This document shows positions 15,383 to 25,038 of a stretch of 64,000 nucleotides of DNA, in pieces. The first letter of the stretch is position 1; each line of letters opens with the position of its first letter. The notes under the pieces were generated by a model. That model ran no database searches and was not told the DNA's origin. It saw only the letters and a program-made list of their open reading frames with translations. This stretch comes from Bifidobacterium myosotis (lineage in GTDB: Bacteria > Actinomycetota > Actinomycetes > Actinomycetales > Bifidobacteriaceae), in contig NZ_MWWW01000028.1 of assembly GCF_002259745.1 (NCBI RefSeq), forward strand, positions 1 to 64,000. Direction: 5' to 3'. The position numbers were made by a program, and so were the translations under genes.

Positions 15383-18016
15383 ATGAGCACAGCTGAGCAG
15401 ATTGGACGGTTGCTGGCGGCGCGGTTCGCCGGTTACGACGGCACCGTGTATGGCGAGGGGCGCGTGGTGTTCTGGCATGACGAGCACGGCGAATTCGTCG
15501 ATCTGCTGGATGAAATCGCAGGGCCGCAGGCCGCTGACGAGGCATTGCGCGACGTGGAGGTCGTGCGGCTGGAACGCAACCCGTTCGCCATCAAACACCG
15601 CATCCTCCTTGAGCGGCCGACCACGAAGTTCCTCGTGTACCTCACCGGCAAACTGCCCGCGGACGAGGATAATTGGATGCTTGACCTCGAACTGGCGTAC
15701 GGCCCGATGTTCACAGCCGACCGCCTGTCGATGATCGTCAACGAGTTGTTCCCGCGCGAGGCATCCGCCGCCACACGAGACACTTGGCTCGCCATCATGC
15801 AACGCACCAAGCCGTTCTTCGACGACGACGATCTGGTGGCCGGGCTGGCCGAGCGACTGCATGCGGACGACGATGAGCGGGCATTCCAGGCGAAGATGAT
15901 CGCCGTGCTGCTCGGTCTGCCGGCGGGGGAGCACAGCCTGCAGGCGATCTGGCGCGCGCTGCTCGCCCAATACTCGCAGGATGATACGGACGGCATCGAG
16001 CACATCGCGGCCATGGGCTTGGCTGACTACCACTGGTCCGGCACCCGCGGCATCTACCGGTTCGACGCGGCCCGCGAACTGGAACACCCCACGGTGAAGG
16101 ACTTCGCGCTATGGCTGTTCCGTTTGGCATGGAACGGATTCGCCGACGCCGAACACGGTTTGGACTACTACGCGAACATCCGCCGTGACTTCGATCTGTG
16201 GCGCAACGATCCCCGATTCGCCCCGGTGGTCCGCACCTTGGCGGAGGATGCGTTCGCGGACCTCTCGCTCACCGACGACATCATCGGCATGGGCCTTGAC
16301 GAACTGGCGTCGCACGACCTGTTCCGTGCGGTCGACGAACAGCTCGTGGAACTGCTGTACACGGGTCTCGGCAACGAGAGCGTGACCGATGACGACGTGC
16401 AGCGCATAGTCGCCTCACGCCGATACGGTCTGTGGTACGACGAATTCGCCAAGGACTACGCCATCATCGCCTCGGCCAGCGCCCTACGCGCCCGATTGCG
16501 CGCGGCGCGGTCCGTCATGGAATCCATGTCGTCCGCGCAGGAGGGCTTCCGCCTGTATGCGAACGACCTGTACCAAGTCGATGCCTGCTACCGCCGGTTC
16601 ATCGCCGCATGGAAGGTCGGAGGCCAGTTCAGCGGCAACATGGTCGCCGAAAGCCTGGAACAGGAATACGGCCTCTATCAGGCCGATTTGGGCGTGCAGT
16701 GGCAGACGCAGGTCAACAAGCTCGACGAGTGGTCGATCGACGGCGTTCCCGCACAGACCGACTTCTACGCGCGCAACGTGAAGAAGGTCACCGATGCCGG
16801 GAGGAAGATCGCGGTCATCATCTCCGATGCGCTGCGCTACGAGGTGGCCGAGGAATTCCGCGAACGGCTGGATGCGCAGAGCCGCTGGAACGCCACGATT
16901 GAGGCCCAGTTGGGCGTGCTGCCCTCCTATACGCAGCTCGGCATGGCTGCGCTATTGCCACACACGAGTCTGGCGCTGAACCCCTCAGACCACTACGGGG
17001 TGCTGGCGGACGGCGACTCCACTATGGGATTGGCTGCACGCGAGGCGGTCCTTGCTTCCGTGGGCGGTGCTGCGGTGGACGCTGAGGACCTGCTCAAGAT
17101 GAAGCGCGACGAGTACCGCGAGCTGGTGAAATCCTGCAACGTGCTCTACGTCTACCACAACGTCATCGACGCCGTCGGTGACAAGGCGGCCAGCGAAGCG
17201 GGCGTCTTCGATGCCTGCGCGCGGGCGATCGACGAGCTTGATGCCGTCGTCAAGCGGCTGGCCAATGCGAACGTGACCAACATGATCGTCACCGCGGACC
17301 ACGGATTCCTCTATCAGGACCACGATGTGGCGGACGCCGAATGGCTGAGCGTCGGCCCCTCCGGCGACGCGGTCTGGGTGAAGAAGCGCCGGTTCGTCAT
17401 CGGCTCGAATCTCGCTCCCAAGCCCGCGTTCACCATATTCCCCGCCGCTCGCGTCGGTCTGGGAGACCCGGAAGACGAGGGCGTGACCGTTCAGGTGCCC
17501 AACGGCATCCATCGGCTGCGCATCTCGGGCGATGGCGTGCGGTATGTGCACGGTGGCGCGGCGTTGCCCGAGATCGTGGTGCCGGTCGTGCACATCAACA
17601 AAGGGCGGTCGGCCGCTGGCGACGCGCGTGCGGTGGAATTCCGCATCCTGCAGAACACCGACCGCATCACCACCGGGCAGATCACGGTTGACTTCCTGCA
17701 GACCGAACCCGTGGGCGGCAAGATATCCGAACGGACCGTGCTCGCGGGACTGTGGGGCGTGGAGCCCGGCGGCAAGGCCACGCTCATCTCCAATGAGGTG
17801 CCTTTGGCGTTCGCGTCCACATCCAACGATGCAGCCGACCGCCACGTTCCGGCCACGTTCCTGCTCGCCGGCGAGGCGGACCGGTTCAACAACACCGTGA
17901 TCGAGCTGCGTCTGACCGAGCGGATTCCCGGCTCCAGCCAGATGCGCAGACTGGACATCAAGGCCGAGTATCGGTTGCAGCGCGGATTCGTGATCGATGA
18001 TGGATTCGACTTCTAG
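15383..18016 (+). CDS. pglZ: BREX alkaline-phosphatase-fold protein PglZ
   Basis: PglZ is the hallmark BREX protein. It has an alkaline-phosphatase superfamily core and is reported as a metal-dependent phosphodiesterase/nuclease in some systems. The 877 residues hold the metal-site strands AVIISDALRYEVAEEF (Asp482) and MIVTADHGFLY (Asp639, His640), plus an N-terminal helical region typical of type 1 PglZ. The C-terminal part carries the 'HGGAALPEIVVPVVHI' segment, where the family has a conserved GG-SLEE-like motif. GAAGGA precedes the ATG at 15383. It lies 50 bases after the toxin gene and 39 bases before brxL, in the order expected for type 1 BREX. Confidence 0.93.
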   Translation: MSTAEQIGRLLAARFAGYDGTVYGEGRVVFWHDEHGEFVDLLDEIAGPQAADEALRDVEVVRLERNPFAIKHRILLERPTTKFLVYLTGKLPADEDNWMLDLELAYGPMFTADRLSMIVNELFPREASAATRDTWLAIMQRTKPFFDDDDLVAGLAERLHADDDERAFQAKMIAVLLGLPAGEHSLQAIWRALLAQYSQDDTDGIEHIAAMGLADYHWSGTRGIYRFDAARELEHPTVKDFALWLFRLAWNGFADAEHGLDYYANIRRDFDLWRNDPRFAPVVRTLAEDAFADLSLTDDIIGMGLDELASHDLFRAVDEQLVELLYTGLGNESVTDDDVQRIVASRRYGLWYDEFAKDYAIIASASALRARLRAARSVMESMSSAQEGFRLYANDLYQVDACYRRFIAAWKVGGQFSGNMVAESLEQEYGLYQADLGVQWQTQVNKLDEWSIDGVPAQTDFYARNVKKVTDAGRKIAVIISDALRYEVAEEFRERLDAQSRWNATIEAQLGVLPSYTQLGMAALLPHTSLALNPSDHYGVLADGDSTMGLAAREAVLASVGGAAVDAEDLLKMKRDEYRELVKSCNVLYVYHNVIDAVGDKAASEAGVFDACARAIDELDAVVKRLANANVTNMIVTADHGFLYQDHDVADAEWLSVGPSGDAVWVKKRRFVIGSNLAPKPAFTIFPAARVGLGDPEDEGVTVQVPNGIHRLRISGDGVRYVHGGAALPEIVVPVVHINKGRSAAGDARAVEFRILQNTDRITTGQITVDFLQTEPVGGKISERTVLAGLWGVEPGGKATLISNEVPLAFASTSNDAADRHVPATFLLAGEADRFNNTVIELRLTERIPGSSQMRRLDIKAEYRLQRGFVIDDGFDF

Positions 18017-18055
18017 TGGGAAGCCGAGGATCAGGCGAACAGGTAAGGTGGGAAC

Positions 18056-20368
18056 ATGGCAGACGAAGAGCACATGGAACAGACGCTGGGTCAAGCTTCG
18101 GGCGAGCCTAGGGAGACTGCGGAGAACGCCATTCCGGTGATGAACGACCTCGACCGTAAGGTGACCGCTGAATTCTCCGGGTACACGGTTCGCAAGGACC
18201 TGGTCAGCAAGGTCAAGGGCAATGCCCTCGTGCCCTCGTACGTGCTGGAATACCTGCTCGGCAAATACGCGACCACCACCGACGAGGGCAGCGTGCAGGT
18301 CGGCGTGGACCGTGTGCGGGCCATTCTCGCGGACAACTACGTGCACCGCGAGGAGGCCAACCTCATCCAGTCGAAGATCCGCGAAAAGGGGCGGTACAGC
18401 GTCATCGACAAAGTGCAGGTGGCGCTCAACGAGAGGCTTGACCAGTACGAGGCCACGTTCGAGAACCTCGGCATCAGCCGCGTGGTCGTCGATTCACAGA
18501 CCGTCAAAAACAATCCGAAGCTCATGGTCACCGGCATCTGGTGCATGTGCACGCTGGTCTACGCCTACTCCGGCGACCCGAAGGACGTGCCGTGGCGGTT
18601 GCAGCGGCTCATGCCCGTCCAGATGTCGCACGACGACCGCGAGAACTACCTTGCCATGCGCGAGAAGTTCACTTCAGACGAGTGGATCGACCTGCTCATG
18701 CAGTCGGTCGGATTCAATCCAGACCTGTTCGGCAGGCGGGCGAAGCTGCTGCATCTCGTGCGCATGATTCCCTTCGTGGAGCGCAACTACAATCTCATCG
18801 AACTCGGTCCCAAGGGCACCGGCAAATCGCATATCTACTCGGAATTCTCCCCGCACGGCATGCTCATCTCCGGCGGCGAGGTGACGGCAGCAAAGCTGTT
18901 CGTCAACAATTCGAGCGGGCAGATCGGATTGGTCGGCTACTGGGACACCGTGGCGTTCGACGAGTTCGCCGGGAAGGCCAAGAAGGCCGACCGCGCGCTC
19001 GTGGACATCATGAAGAACTACATGGCCAACAAGTCGTTCTCGCGCGGACGCAACACCATGCAGGCCGAGGCGTCCATGGTGTTCGTCGGCAACACGTCCC
19101 ACAACGTGCCCTACATGCTCAAGAACTCCGATCTGTTCGAGGAGCTGCCGGCGCAATACCATGATCCGGCCTTCCTAGACCGCATCCACTACTACCTGCC
19201 CGGCTGGGAATTCGAGCAGATTCGCTCCGAGATGTTCACGCGGGGGTACGGCTTCGTGGTGGACTATCTGGCCGAGATCCTGCACAACCTGCGCAACGTG
19301 GACTACGGTTCGGCGTTCGAGCGGTATTTCACGCTATCGCCCACGCTTTCCACGCGCGACAAGGACGGCGTGCGCAAGACCTTCTCGGGCCTCATGAAGC
19401 TCATCTATCCCTCCGGCGAGGCGACGATGGACGAGATGGAGCCGCTGCTGCGCTGCGCCATCGAAGGGCGCAAGCGGGTCAAGGACCAGTTGTGCCGCAT
19501 CGACTCCACCATGGCCGAGGTCGACTTCTCGTATACGCGCGTGGGGGATGCCGAGCCTATCGCCGTGCAGACGCTGGAGGAGGTCGAGTACCCGGAACTG
19601 TATTGGCGGGACGGGCATCACCGGCTGGATGATGCCGAGGAGTCGTCGTCTGCCGTGGAGACGGCCGGGCGGATCGGCGAGTCCGCGGTTGCCGGGCCGG
19701 CAGGACAGACCGAGCGATCCTCCCAAACCGAGCCGCCCGCTCAGTCCGGGGCGTCTGTCCAGTCCCAGCCGGCCGAAGCGGCGTCAGTAGCGTCACGACC
19801 GTTGACCTCAACGCAACCGTCCGCCGCATCGGCCCCGCAGCCAAAGCTCAGTCGCATCGAGCGCGCCGCCGCGGCCGCCCGGGAAGGCCGCCTCACCTTT
19901 GCCGAGGACCAGCGCGGAGTCACCTATAACAGGCTGTTCGGCGCGTTCGTGGCCGGGGCGCATGACATCACCCTCGTGGACCCATACATCCGGCTTCCCT
20001 GGCAGATCCGCAACTTCGCGGAATTCCTGGAAACGGTGCTCGCCTATACGGAACGGACCGAGGAGGTGCACGTCCATCTCGTCACCCGATACACGGATGA
20101 GCAGCATGTCGACAATCAGATTGCGAGCTTGGATGAGGTGCGGGATGCCTTTGGACAGCTGGGCATCATCGTCACCTACGAGTTCAGCGACACCGCTCAC
20201 GACCGTTCCATCGTGACCGACACGGGATGGATCGTCATCCTCGGACGCGGCCTCGACATCTTCCAGCAGTATGACACCTCATGGTTGAATCCGATGACGC
20301 GCCAGCAGCAGTTGCGCAAGGTCAGGGAGTTCTCCGTCGTCTACCAGCGCGACCGGTCCGACGGCTGA
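18056..20368 (+). CDS. brxL: BREX protein BrxL with C-terminal MIT_C/PLD-like domain
   Basis: BrxL is the AAA+ DNA-binding protein that acts in phage exclusion in type 1 BREX. The N-terminal domain (LDRKVTAEFSGYTVRKDLV, residues ~27-190) and AAA+ core are typical: Walker A GPKGTGKSH at residues 251-259, Walker B AFDEF with Asp302/Glu303, and a MANKSFSRG segment near 320. After ~residue 500, where BrxL usually continues into a Lon-like domain, there is a Ser/Ala/Gln-rich linker (~540-600). Then comes a domain resembling MIT_C, the PLD-like C-terminus of human MITD1: DPYIR at 642-646, NFAEFLETVL, HDR at 715-717, GWIVILGRGLD. The total of 770 residues exceeds the usual ~690. It is the last gene of the island. 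Confidence 0.88.
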   Translation: MADEEHMEQTLGQASGEPRETAENAIPVMNDLDRKVTAEFSGYTVRKDLVSKVKGNALVPSYVLEYLLGKYATTTDEGSVQVGVDRVRAILADNYVHREEANLIQSKIREKGRYSVIDKVQVALNERLDQYEATFENLGISRVVVDSQTVKNNPKLMVTGIWCMCTLVYAYSGDPKDVPWRLQRLMPVQMSHDDRENYLAMREKFTSDEWIDLLMQSVGFNPDLFGRRAKLLHLVRMIPFVERNYNLIELGPKGTGKSHIYSEFSPHGMLISGGEVTAAKLFVNNSSGQIGLVGYWDTVAFDEFAGKAKKADRALVDIMKNYMANKSFSRGRNTMQAEASMVFVGNTSHNVPYMLKNSDLFEELPAQYHDPAFLDRIHYYLPGWEFEQIRSEMFTRGYGFVVDYLAEILHNLRNVDYGSAFERYFTLSPTLSTRDKDGVRKTFSGLMKLIYPSGEATMDEMEPLLRCAIEGRKRVKDQLCRIDSTMAEVDFSYTRVGDAEPIAVQTLEEVEYPELYWRDGHHRLDDAEESSSAVETAGRIGESAVAGPAGQTERSSQTEPPAQSGASVQSQPAEAASVASRPLTSTQPSAASAPQPKLSRIERAAAAAREGRLTFAEDQRGVTYNRLFGAFVAGAHDITLVDPYIRLPWQIRNFAEFLETVLAYTERTEEVHVHLVTRYTDEQHVDNQIASLDEVRDAFGQLGIIVTYEFSDTAHDRSIVTDTGWIVILGRGLDIFQQYDTSWLNPMTRQQQLRKVREFSVVYQRDRSDG

Positions 20369-20498
20369 TGCCGACGGTCGATGCCCACGGAGGGTGTCGC
20401 TGATGGGATTCCATGCATTACACTGAAACGGTTTGAGTCGGTTGCGCCTGAGCGCGGCCGTATGGGCGTGACGCGAGATGTTGCAGGGAAGGAGACCC

Positions 20499-21569
20499 AT
20501 GAATCCGAGGCGGGGGCCGTTCGCGGCGGGGGAGAAGGTGCAGTTCACCGACCGCAAGGGCAAGAAGATTACCGACCAGCTGGTACCGGGCGGTTCCACG
20601 CAGACCGAGCATGGGCTGATCCTCCATGACGAGGTGATCGGCAGCCTCGAGGGCACGGTCATCGCCACCGTGCATGCCAAGCGCGAGGCGCAGATCAACG
20701 CGGTCCACCCCGAACGCGACCGGAACAAGCCGTGGAAGTCGTCGCGTGTGATCGGCGGATGGGAATACGCGGCCATGCGCCCCCGACTCGCCGACTACGT
20801 GCTCTCCATGCCGCGCGGCGCGCAGATCATGTATCCCAAGGACATCGCCCAGGTGATCCAGCTCGGCGACATCCGCAACGGCATGCGCGTGCTCGAGTCC
20901 GGCGCGGGCTCGGGCGCCATGAGCGTGAACCTGCTGGACGCCGTGGGCCCCGAAGGCCATCTGACCACCATCGAGCTGCGCCCCGACTTCGCGCGCGTGG
21001 CCCAGGCCAACGCCACGCTCTACTATGGCGAGCAGCCCGGCTGGTGGGATCTGAAGACCGGCGATTTCGACAGCGTGGCCGCCGGCCTGCCGGAGCATTG
21101 GTTCGACCGCATCATGCTCGACATGCTCGACCCGTGGAATCGACTCGCCGAGGCGTACCGGGTGATCGCCCCCGGCGGCGTGCTCGTCAGCTACGTAACC
21201 ACCACCACGCAGATGAGCCGTATGGCCGAGGCCCTGCGCGACGCGGGCTGCTGGACCGAGCCGCAGATCGAGGAGACCCTCGAGCGCACATGGAAGGCTC
21301 AGGGGCTTGCCGTGCGTCCCGATCATCAGATGATCGGCCATACCGGATTCCTTGTGGTATCCCGTGCGATGGCACCCGGCTTCGAAGCGCTGAAGAAGCG
21401 CGAGCGCGTGACCAAGGACACCGAGACCGACGTCGACTCGCTGACCGACGAGCAGCGCGAGGCCCGCCTGGAGGAGCTGGAACTGCGCGATATCTCCGAC
21501 CACAAACTACGTAAGGTGTTGCGCGACCTCGACCGTCAGGTGGGTGCGCTGGAACATCCGGCCGAATAA
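20499..21569 (+). CDS. trmI: tRNA (adenine-58-N1)-methyltransferase TrmI
   Basis: The enzyme makes m1A58 (and in some actinobacteria also position 57) in the T-loop of tRNA using AdoMet. The 356-residue protein has an N-terminal beta domain (GEKVQFTDRKGKK), the family segment YVLSMPRGAQIMYPKDIAQVI, and the AdoMet loop VLESGAGSGAMS from residue 131. Later come the acidic-loop TIELRPDFARVAQAN and the catalytic-region FDRIMLDMLDPW. An actinobacterial C-terminal extension (residues ~300-356) is charged and helical. The start at 20499 (MNPRRGPF) is chosen because AAGGAG lies just upstream; the ATG at 20478 has none. It is the first housekeeping gene after the BREX island. Confidence 0.93.
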   Translation: MNPRRGPFAAGEKVQFTDRKGKKITDQLVPGGSTQTEHGLILHDEVIGSLEGTVIATVHAKREAQINAVHPERDRNKPWKSSRVIGGWEYAAMRPRLADYVLSMPRGAQIMYPKDIAQVIQLGDIRNGMRVLESGAGSGAMSVNLLDAVGPEGHLTTIELRPDFARVAQANATLYYGEQPGWWDLKTGDFDSVAAGLPEHWFDRIMLDMLDPWNRLAEAYRVIAPGGVLVSYVTTTTQMSRMAEALRDAGCWTEPQIEETLERTWKAQGLAVRPDHQMIGHTGFLVVSRAMAPGFEALKKRERVTKDTETDVDSLTDEQREARLEELELRDISDHKLRKVLRDLDRQVGALEHPAE

Positions 21570-21595
21570 TACGGGCCGGCGCATGTCCGCGCGCC

Positions 21596-21601
21596 TATAC
21601 T
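21596..21601 (+). promoter_or_regulatory. -10-like box TATACT before the SixA-like gene
   Basis: TATACT lies 57 bases before the start codon in the short trmI-phosphatase gap. No good -35 is seen at standard spacing. Confidence 0.35.
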
Positions 21602-21657
21602 GGTGACAATCAGCCGGTTTCGCGCACATCGCGCCATCCGGTTCGGGAAGGAACGAC

Positions 21658-22215
21658 ATGGGCATCAAGCTCAACAAGGTAGCCAAGGCCGCAAAGAAAT
21701 ATGAGCACATCCTCATCATCATGCGGCATGCCAAGGCCGAGCCGTTCGGCGGGACGGGCGACATGGAACGCCAGCTTACGGACAAGGGTCTGAAGCAGGC
21801 CAAAGCCGTCGGCAAGGGCATCGAAGCGCTCGGTCTGGTGCCCGACCAAATCTCCTGTTCGTCGGCCGTCCGCACCCGTCAGACCCTCGACCGCATGATG
21901 AAGACCTTCGGCGACAAACCGATTGTGGACTACCGTATCAGCCTGTACGAGGGCGGCGTGCAGTCCGTCTTCGACGAGCTGTCCCACGTCAAGCCCAAGA
22001 TGCGCGTCTTCATGGTGGTGGGCCACGAGCCGACCATCTCGATCAGCGCGCAGTGGCTGTCCTCCGCCGAATCCGACCCGGAATGCCTCGATCTGCTTAA
22101 TCTCGGGCTCTCGCCGGCATCCGTGGTGATTCTCGGTTCGGACAAACCGTTCGACGAGTGGCAGGTCCACAGCGGCGATCTGCTCGCCGTGATCAACGTG
22201 AAGGACTTCGACTAG
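21658..22215 (+). CDS. SixA-like histidine phosphatase
   Basis: This is a 185-residue member of the histidine phosphatase superfamily. The catalytic MRHAKAE motif places the nucleophile at His24 and the phosphate-binding Arg at 23. The other conserved elements are SSAVRTRQT and VVGHEPT (second catalytic His at ~123). SixA-type proteins remove phosphate from phosphohistidine in HPt domains or PTS proteins; the substrate here is unknown. GGGAAGGA precedes the ATG. The N-terminal 16 residues (KLNKVAKAAKKY) form a basic helix before the usual start of the domain. Confidence 0.82.
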   Translation: MGIKLNKVAKAAKKYEHILIIMRHAKAEPFGGTGDMERQLTDKGLKQAKAVGKGIEALGLVPDQISCSSAVRTRQTLDRMMKTFGDKPIVDYRISLYEGGVQSVFDELSHVKPKMRVFMVVGHEPTISISAQWLSSAESDPECLDLLNLGLSPASVVILGSDKPFDEWQVHSGDLLAVINVKDFD

Positions 22216-22529
22216 TGTTCCTGTTGACCTCGGGCGAAGGTGGGCTATGAGAGCTCGGTTCTTTGCCTGAGGGCTTGCAGGCTTGCGGATTTGCGGGCGT
22301 CCTTGATTTTCCGCGGTGAGCGAGGTCGTGCCGTGCGGGTTATCGCTACCGGGTTACCGGGGCGCATGCGTGGCAAGGCACATGCGTCGTGAGACGCATC
22401 GCGGTGAGGCGCTCCGGAAAGCACCGCTATAAACTCCGTCTATAACGACACTCAAACCGTTCTTATGGGTCCGAAAAGCCAATGGTTTGGTAGCCTAATC
22501 GGGTTACTGACGCATACATTGGAGGATTC
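22216..22529 (+). promoter_or_regulatory. Leader region of metE
   Basis: These 314 gene-free bases hold a hairpin ATGCGTC-GTGA-GACGCAT (22382-22399). Two CTATAA-type boxes follow (CGCTATAAAC from 22425; TCTATAACGA from 22439). An inverted repeat CAAACCGTT / AATGGTTTG lies at 22453-22461 and 22481-22489. The TATAA-type boxes can be -10 elements or part of a LysR-type site; similar CTATAAC sequences lie upstream of the LysR gene at 38610. GGAGG stands just before the start. I could not recognise a known riboswitch or T-box core. Confidence 0.4.
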
Positions 22530-24833
22530 ATGTCCACTTTGACTTCCGTCTCCGGTTTCCCGCGCATCGGGCAGAACCGCGAACTGAAGAAGATCATCGA
22601 AGGCTATTGGAAGGGCGCCAACGACCTCGCCGCCGTCAAGGCCACCGCCGCCGAACTGCGCGCCAAGCACTGGAAGCTGCAGCAGGCCGCCGGCATCGAC
22701 CTGATTCCGAGCAACGACTTCAGCTACTTCGACCAGCTGCTGGACACCGCCATCCTCCTCAACGTGATCCCCAAGCGCTACGAGCGTCTGGCCTTCGCCG
22801 ACCCGGAGGACACGCTCTTCGCCATGGCCCGCGGCTATCAGGGCGACAAGGGCGATGTGACCGCTCTGCCGATGAAGAAGTGGTTCACCACCAACTACCA
22901 CTATCTGGTGCCCGAGATCGAGCCCGGCGAGGAGATCAAGCTCAACTCCACCAAGCCGTTCGACGAGTTCAACGAGGCCAAGACGCTCGGCATCCTCACC
23001 AAGCCGGTGCTCATCGGCCCCTACACCTTCCTCAAGCTCGCCCGTGGTGCCAACGCCCAAAAGCTCGACTACGACAAGGGCCTGGTCAACGCCGTGGCCG
23101 CCGTCTACGCCGAGGTGCTCACCAAGTTCAACGAGCTCGGCGCCCAGTGGCTCCAGCTCGACGAGCCCTACCTCGTGCTCGACAAGGAGCCGGGCGACGT
23201 GGAGCTCTTCAAGACCCTCTACACCAAGATCCTCGCCGCCAAGGCGTCGGTCAAGGTGCTGCTCAACACCTACTTCGGCCACATCGCCGACGTGTACGAG
23301 ACCGTGAACCTGCTCGGCTTCGATGGCATCGGCCTGGACCTCAACGAAGGCCGCGAGGAGAACCTCGAGGCCGTGGCCAAGTACGGCGTGGCCTCCGGAA
23401 CCACCCTCTTCGCCGGCGTGATCAACGGCCGCAACATCTGGCGCAACAACTATGCCACCTCGCTCGGCCTCGTGGACGCCCTGAAGCAGGTCACCGCCAA
23501 CGTGGCCGTTTCCACCGCATCCTCCCTGCTGCATGTGCCGTTCAGCACCGAGGGCGAGACCGGCATCCCGGCCGACGACCTCAAGCACTTCGCGTTCGCC
23601 GTCGAGAAGCTCGGCGAGCTCAAGGAGGTGGCGGTCCTCGCCGACGCCACCGAGGACGAGAAGAAGGCGTCCGCCGCCCTCGCCGCCAACCAGGCCCTGT
23701 TCGACGGCACCCGCGTGGCCTCCGATCCGGCGGTCGCCCAGCGCGTGGCCGGCCTGACCGCCGACGATTTCGTGCGCCAGCCCGCCCGCGAGGAGCGTCA
23801 GAAGCTGCAGCGCGAGGCCCTTGGCCTGCCTCTGCTGCCCACCACCACCATCGGCTCCTTCCCGCAGACCAAGGAGGTGCGCGCCGAACGCGCCAAGTTC
23901 CGCAAGGGCGAGATCACCAAGGAAGCCTACGACGAATTCATCAAGGGTCAGATCGACGCCTGCATCAAGCATCAGGAGGAGATCGGCCTCGACGTGCTGG
24001 TCCACGGCGAATTCGAACGCAACGACATGGTCGAGTACTTCGGCCAGAACCTCAACGGCTTCCTGTTCACCAAGAACGCCTGGGTGCAGTCCTACGGCAC
24101 CCGCTGCGTCAAGCCCCCGATCGTCTGGGGCGATGTCTCCCGCGCCAAGCCGATCACCGTGGAATGGTCCGCGTACGCGCAGTCCCGCACCAACCATGTG
24201 ATGAAGGGCATGCTCACCGGCCCGGTGACCATCCTCAACTGGTCCTGGCCGCGCGAGGACATCACCCATGAGGAGCAGACCAAGCAGCTGGCCCTCGCCA
24301 TCCGCGACGAGGTGCTCGACCTCGAGGCCGCCGGCATCAAGGTCATCCAGATCGATGAGGCCGCCCTGCGCGAGAAGCTGCCGCTGCGCAAGAGCGACTG
24401 GCACGTCAAGTACCTTGACTGGGCCGTGCCCGCCTTCCGTCTGGTGCATTCCGCCGTCAAGCCCACCACGCAGATCCACACGCACATGTGCTACTCGGAG
24501 TTCAACGACATCATCCGCGACATCGACGCGATGGATGCCGACGTGATCTCCTTCGAGGCGTCCCGTGGCGATCTGGTGGTGCTCGACGCCATCCACGACG
24601 CCCACTTCGAGACCGAGGCCGGCCCGGGCGTCTACGACATCCACTCGCCGCGCATCCCCTCCGAGCAGGAGATCGAGGACCGCATCTACGAGATCCTCAA
24701 GAAGATGGAGGTCGAGAAGGTGTGGATCAACCCCGACTGCGGTCTGAAGACCCGCGGCAACGCCGAAACCTGGCCGAGCCTCGAGCATCTGGTCGCCGCG
24801 GCCAAGGCCGTGCGCGCCAAGCTGGAGAAGTAG
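22530..24833 (+). CDS. metE: Cobalamin-independent methionine synthase MetE
   Basis: MetE transfers the methyl group of 5-methyltetrahydropteroyltri-glutamate to homocysteine, the last step of methionine synthesis, in the cytosol. The length of 767 residues is standard for the two-barrel enzyme. The N-terminal barrel starts with [16 protein letters not shown] and the C-terminal barrel with [12 protein letters not shown]. Zinc ligands are visible in HTHMCYSEF (His652, Cys654) and in [10 protein letters not shown] (Cys737). GGAGG lies about six bases before the ATG. metF, which supplies its methyl donor, follows in the same direction after a repeat-filled spacer of about 200 bases. Confidence 0.97.
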   Translation: MSTLTSVSGFPRIGQNRELKKIIEGYWKGANDLAAVKATAAELRAKHWKLQQAAGIDLIPSNDFSYFDQLLDTAILLNVIPKRYERLAFADPEDTLFAMARGYQGDKGDVTALPMKKWFTTNYHYLVPEIEPGEEIKLNSTKPFDEFNEAKTLGILTKPVLIGPYTFLKLARGANAQKLDYDKGLVNAVAAVYAEVLTKFNELGAQWLQLDEPYLVLDKEPGDVELFKTLYTKILAAKASVKVLLNTYFGHIADVYETVNLLGFDGIGLDLNEGREENLEAVAKYGVASGTTLFAGVINGRNIWRNNYATSLGLVDALKQVTANVAVSTASSLLHVPFSTEGETGIPADDLKHFAFAVEKLGELKEVAVLADATEDEKKASAALAANQALFDGTRVASDPAVAQRVAGLTADDFVRQPAREERQKLQREALGLPLLPTTTIGSFPQTKEVRAERAKFRKGEITKEAYDEFIKGQIDACIKHQEEIGLDVLVHGEFERNDMVEYFGQNLNGFLFTKNAWVQSYGTRCVKPPIVWGDVSRAKPITVEWSAYAQSRTNHVMKGMLTGPVTILNWSWPREDITHEEQTKQLALAIRDEVLDLEAAGIKVIQIDEAALREKLPLRKSDWHVKYLDWAVPAFRLVHSAVKPTTQIHTHMCYSEFNDIIRDIDAMDADVISFEASRGDLVVLDAIHDAHFETEAGPGVYDIHSPRIPSEQEIEDRIYEILKKMEVEKVWINPDCGLKTRGNAETWPSLEHLVAAAKAVRAKLEK

Positions 24834-24842
24834 TCATTATTG

Positions 24843-25015
24843 GGCTCCCCTCAGTGAGGGAAGCTGTCAGTGAAACTGACTGAGGGGCGTTGACTCAGTA
24901 TCGGGCTCTCCCCTCAGTCGCCTATGGCGACGGCTCCCCTCACTGAGGGGAGTCATGCTCCTGCTGGTTGTTCGCACGCCGGGGTTCGTGATGGCTCCCC
25001 TCACTGAGGGGAGCC
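24843..25015. repeat. Cluster of palindromic GGCTCCCCTCA elements between metE and metF
   Basis: Three units occur: 24843-24887 (GGCTCCCCTCAGTGAGGG...), an inverted one at about 24907-24952, and a short hairpin GGCTCCCCTCACTGAGGGG at 24993-25011 continuing AGCC. They belong to the same family as the two elements in pglX and the one before pyrF. They could end or slow transcription between metE and metF, but no U-run follows. Confidence 0.85.
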
Positions 25016-25038
25016 GTAATGCTTGTAAGGAAGCCAAT

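Noticed and set aside
22452-24788. 778-codon reverse-strand open frame opposite metE
   Set aside because: Antisense shadow of a canonical MetE gene; Leu/Val/Gly/His-rich low-information translation.
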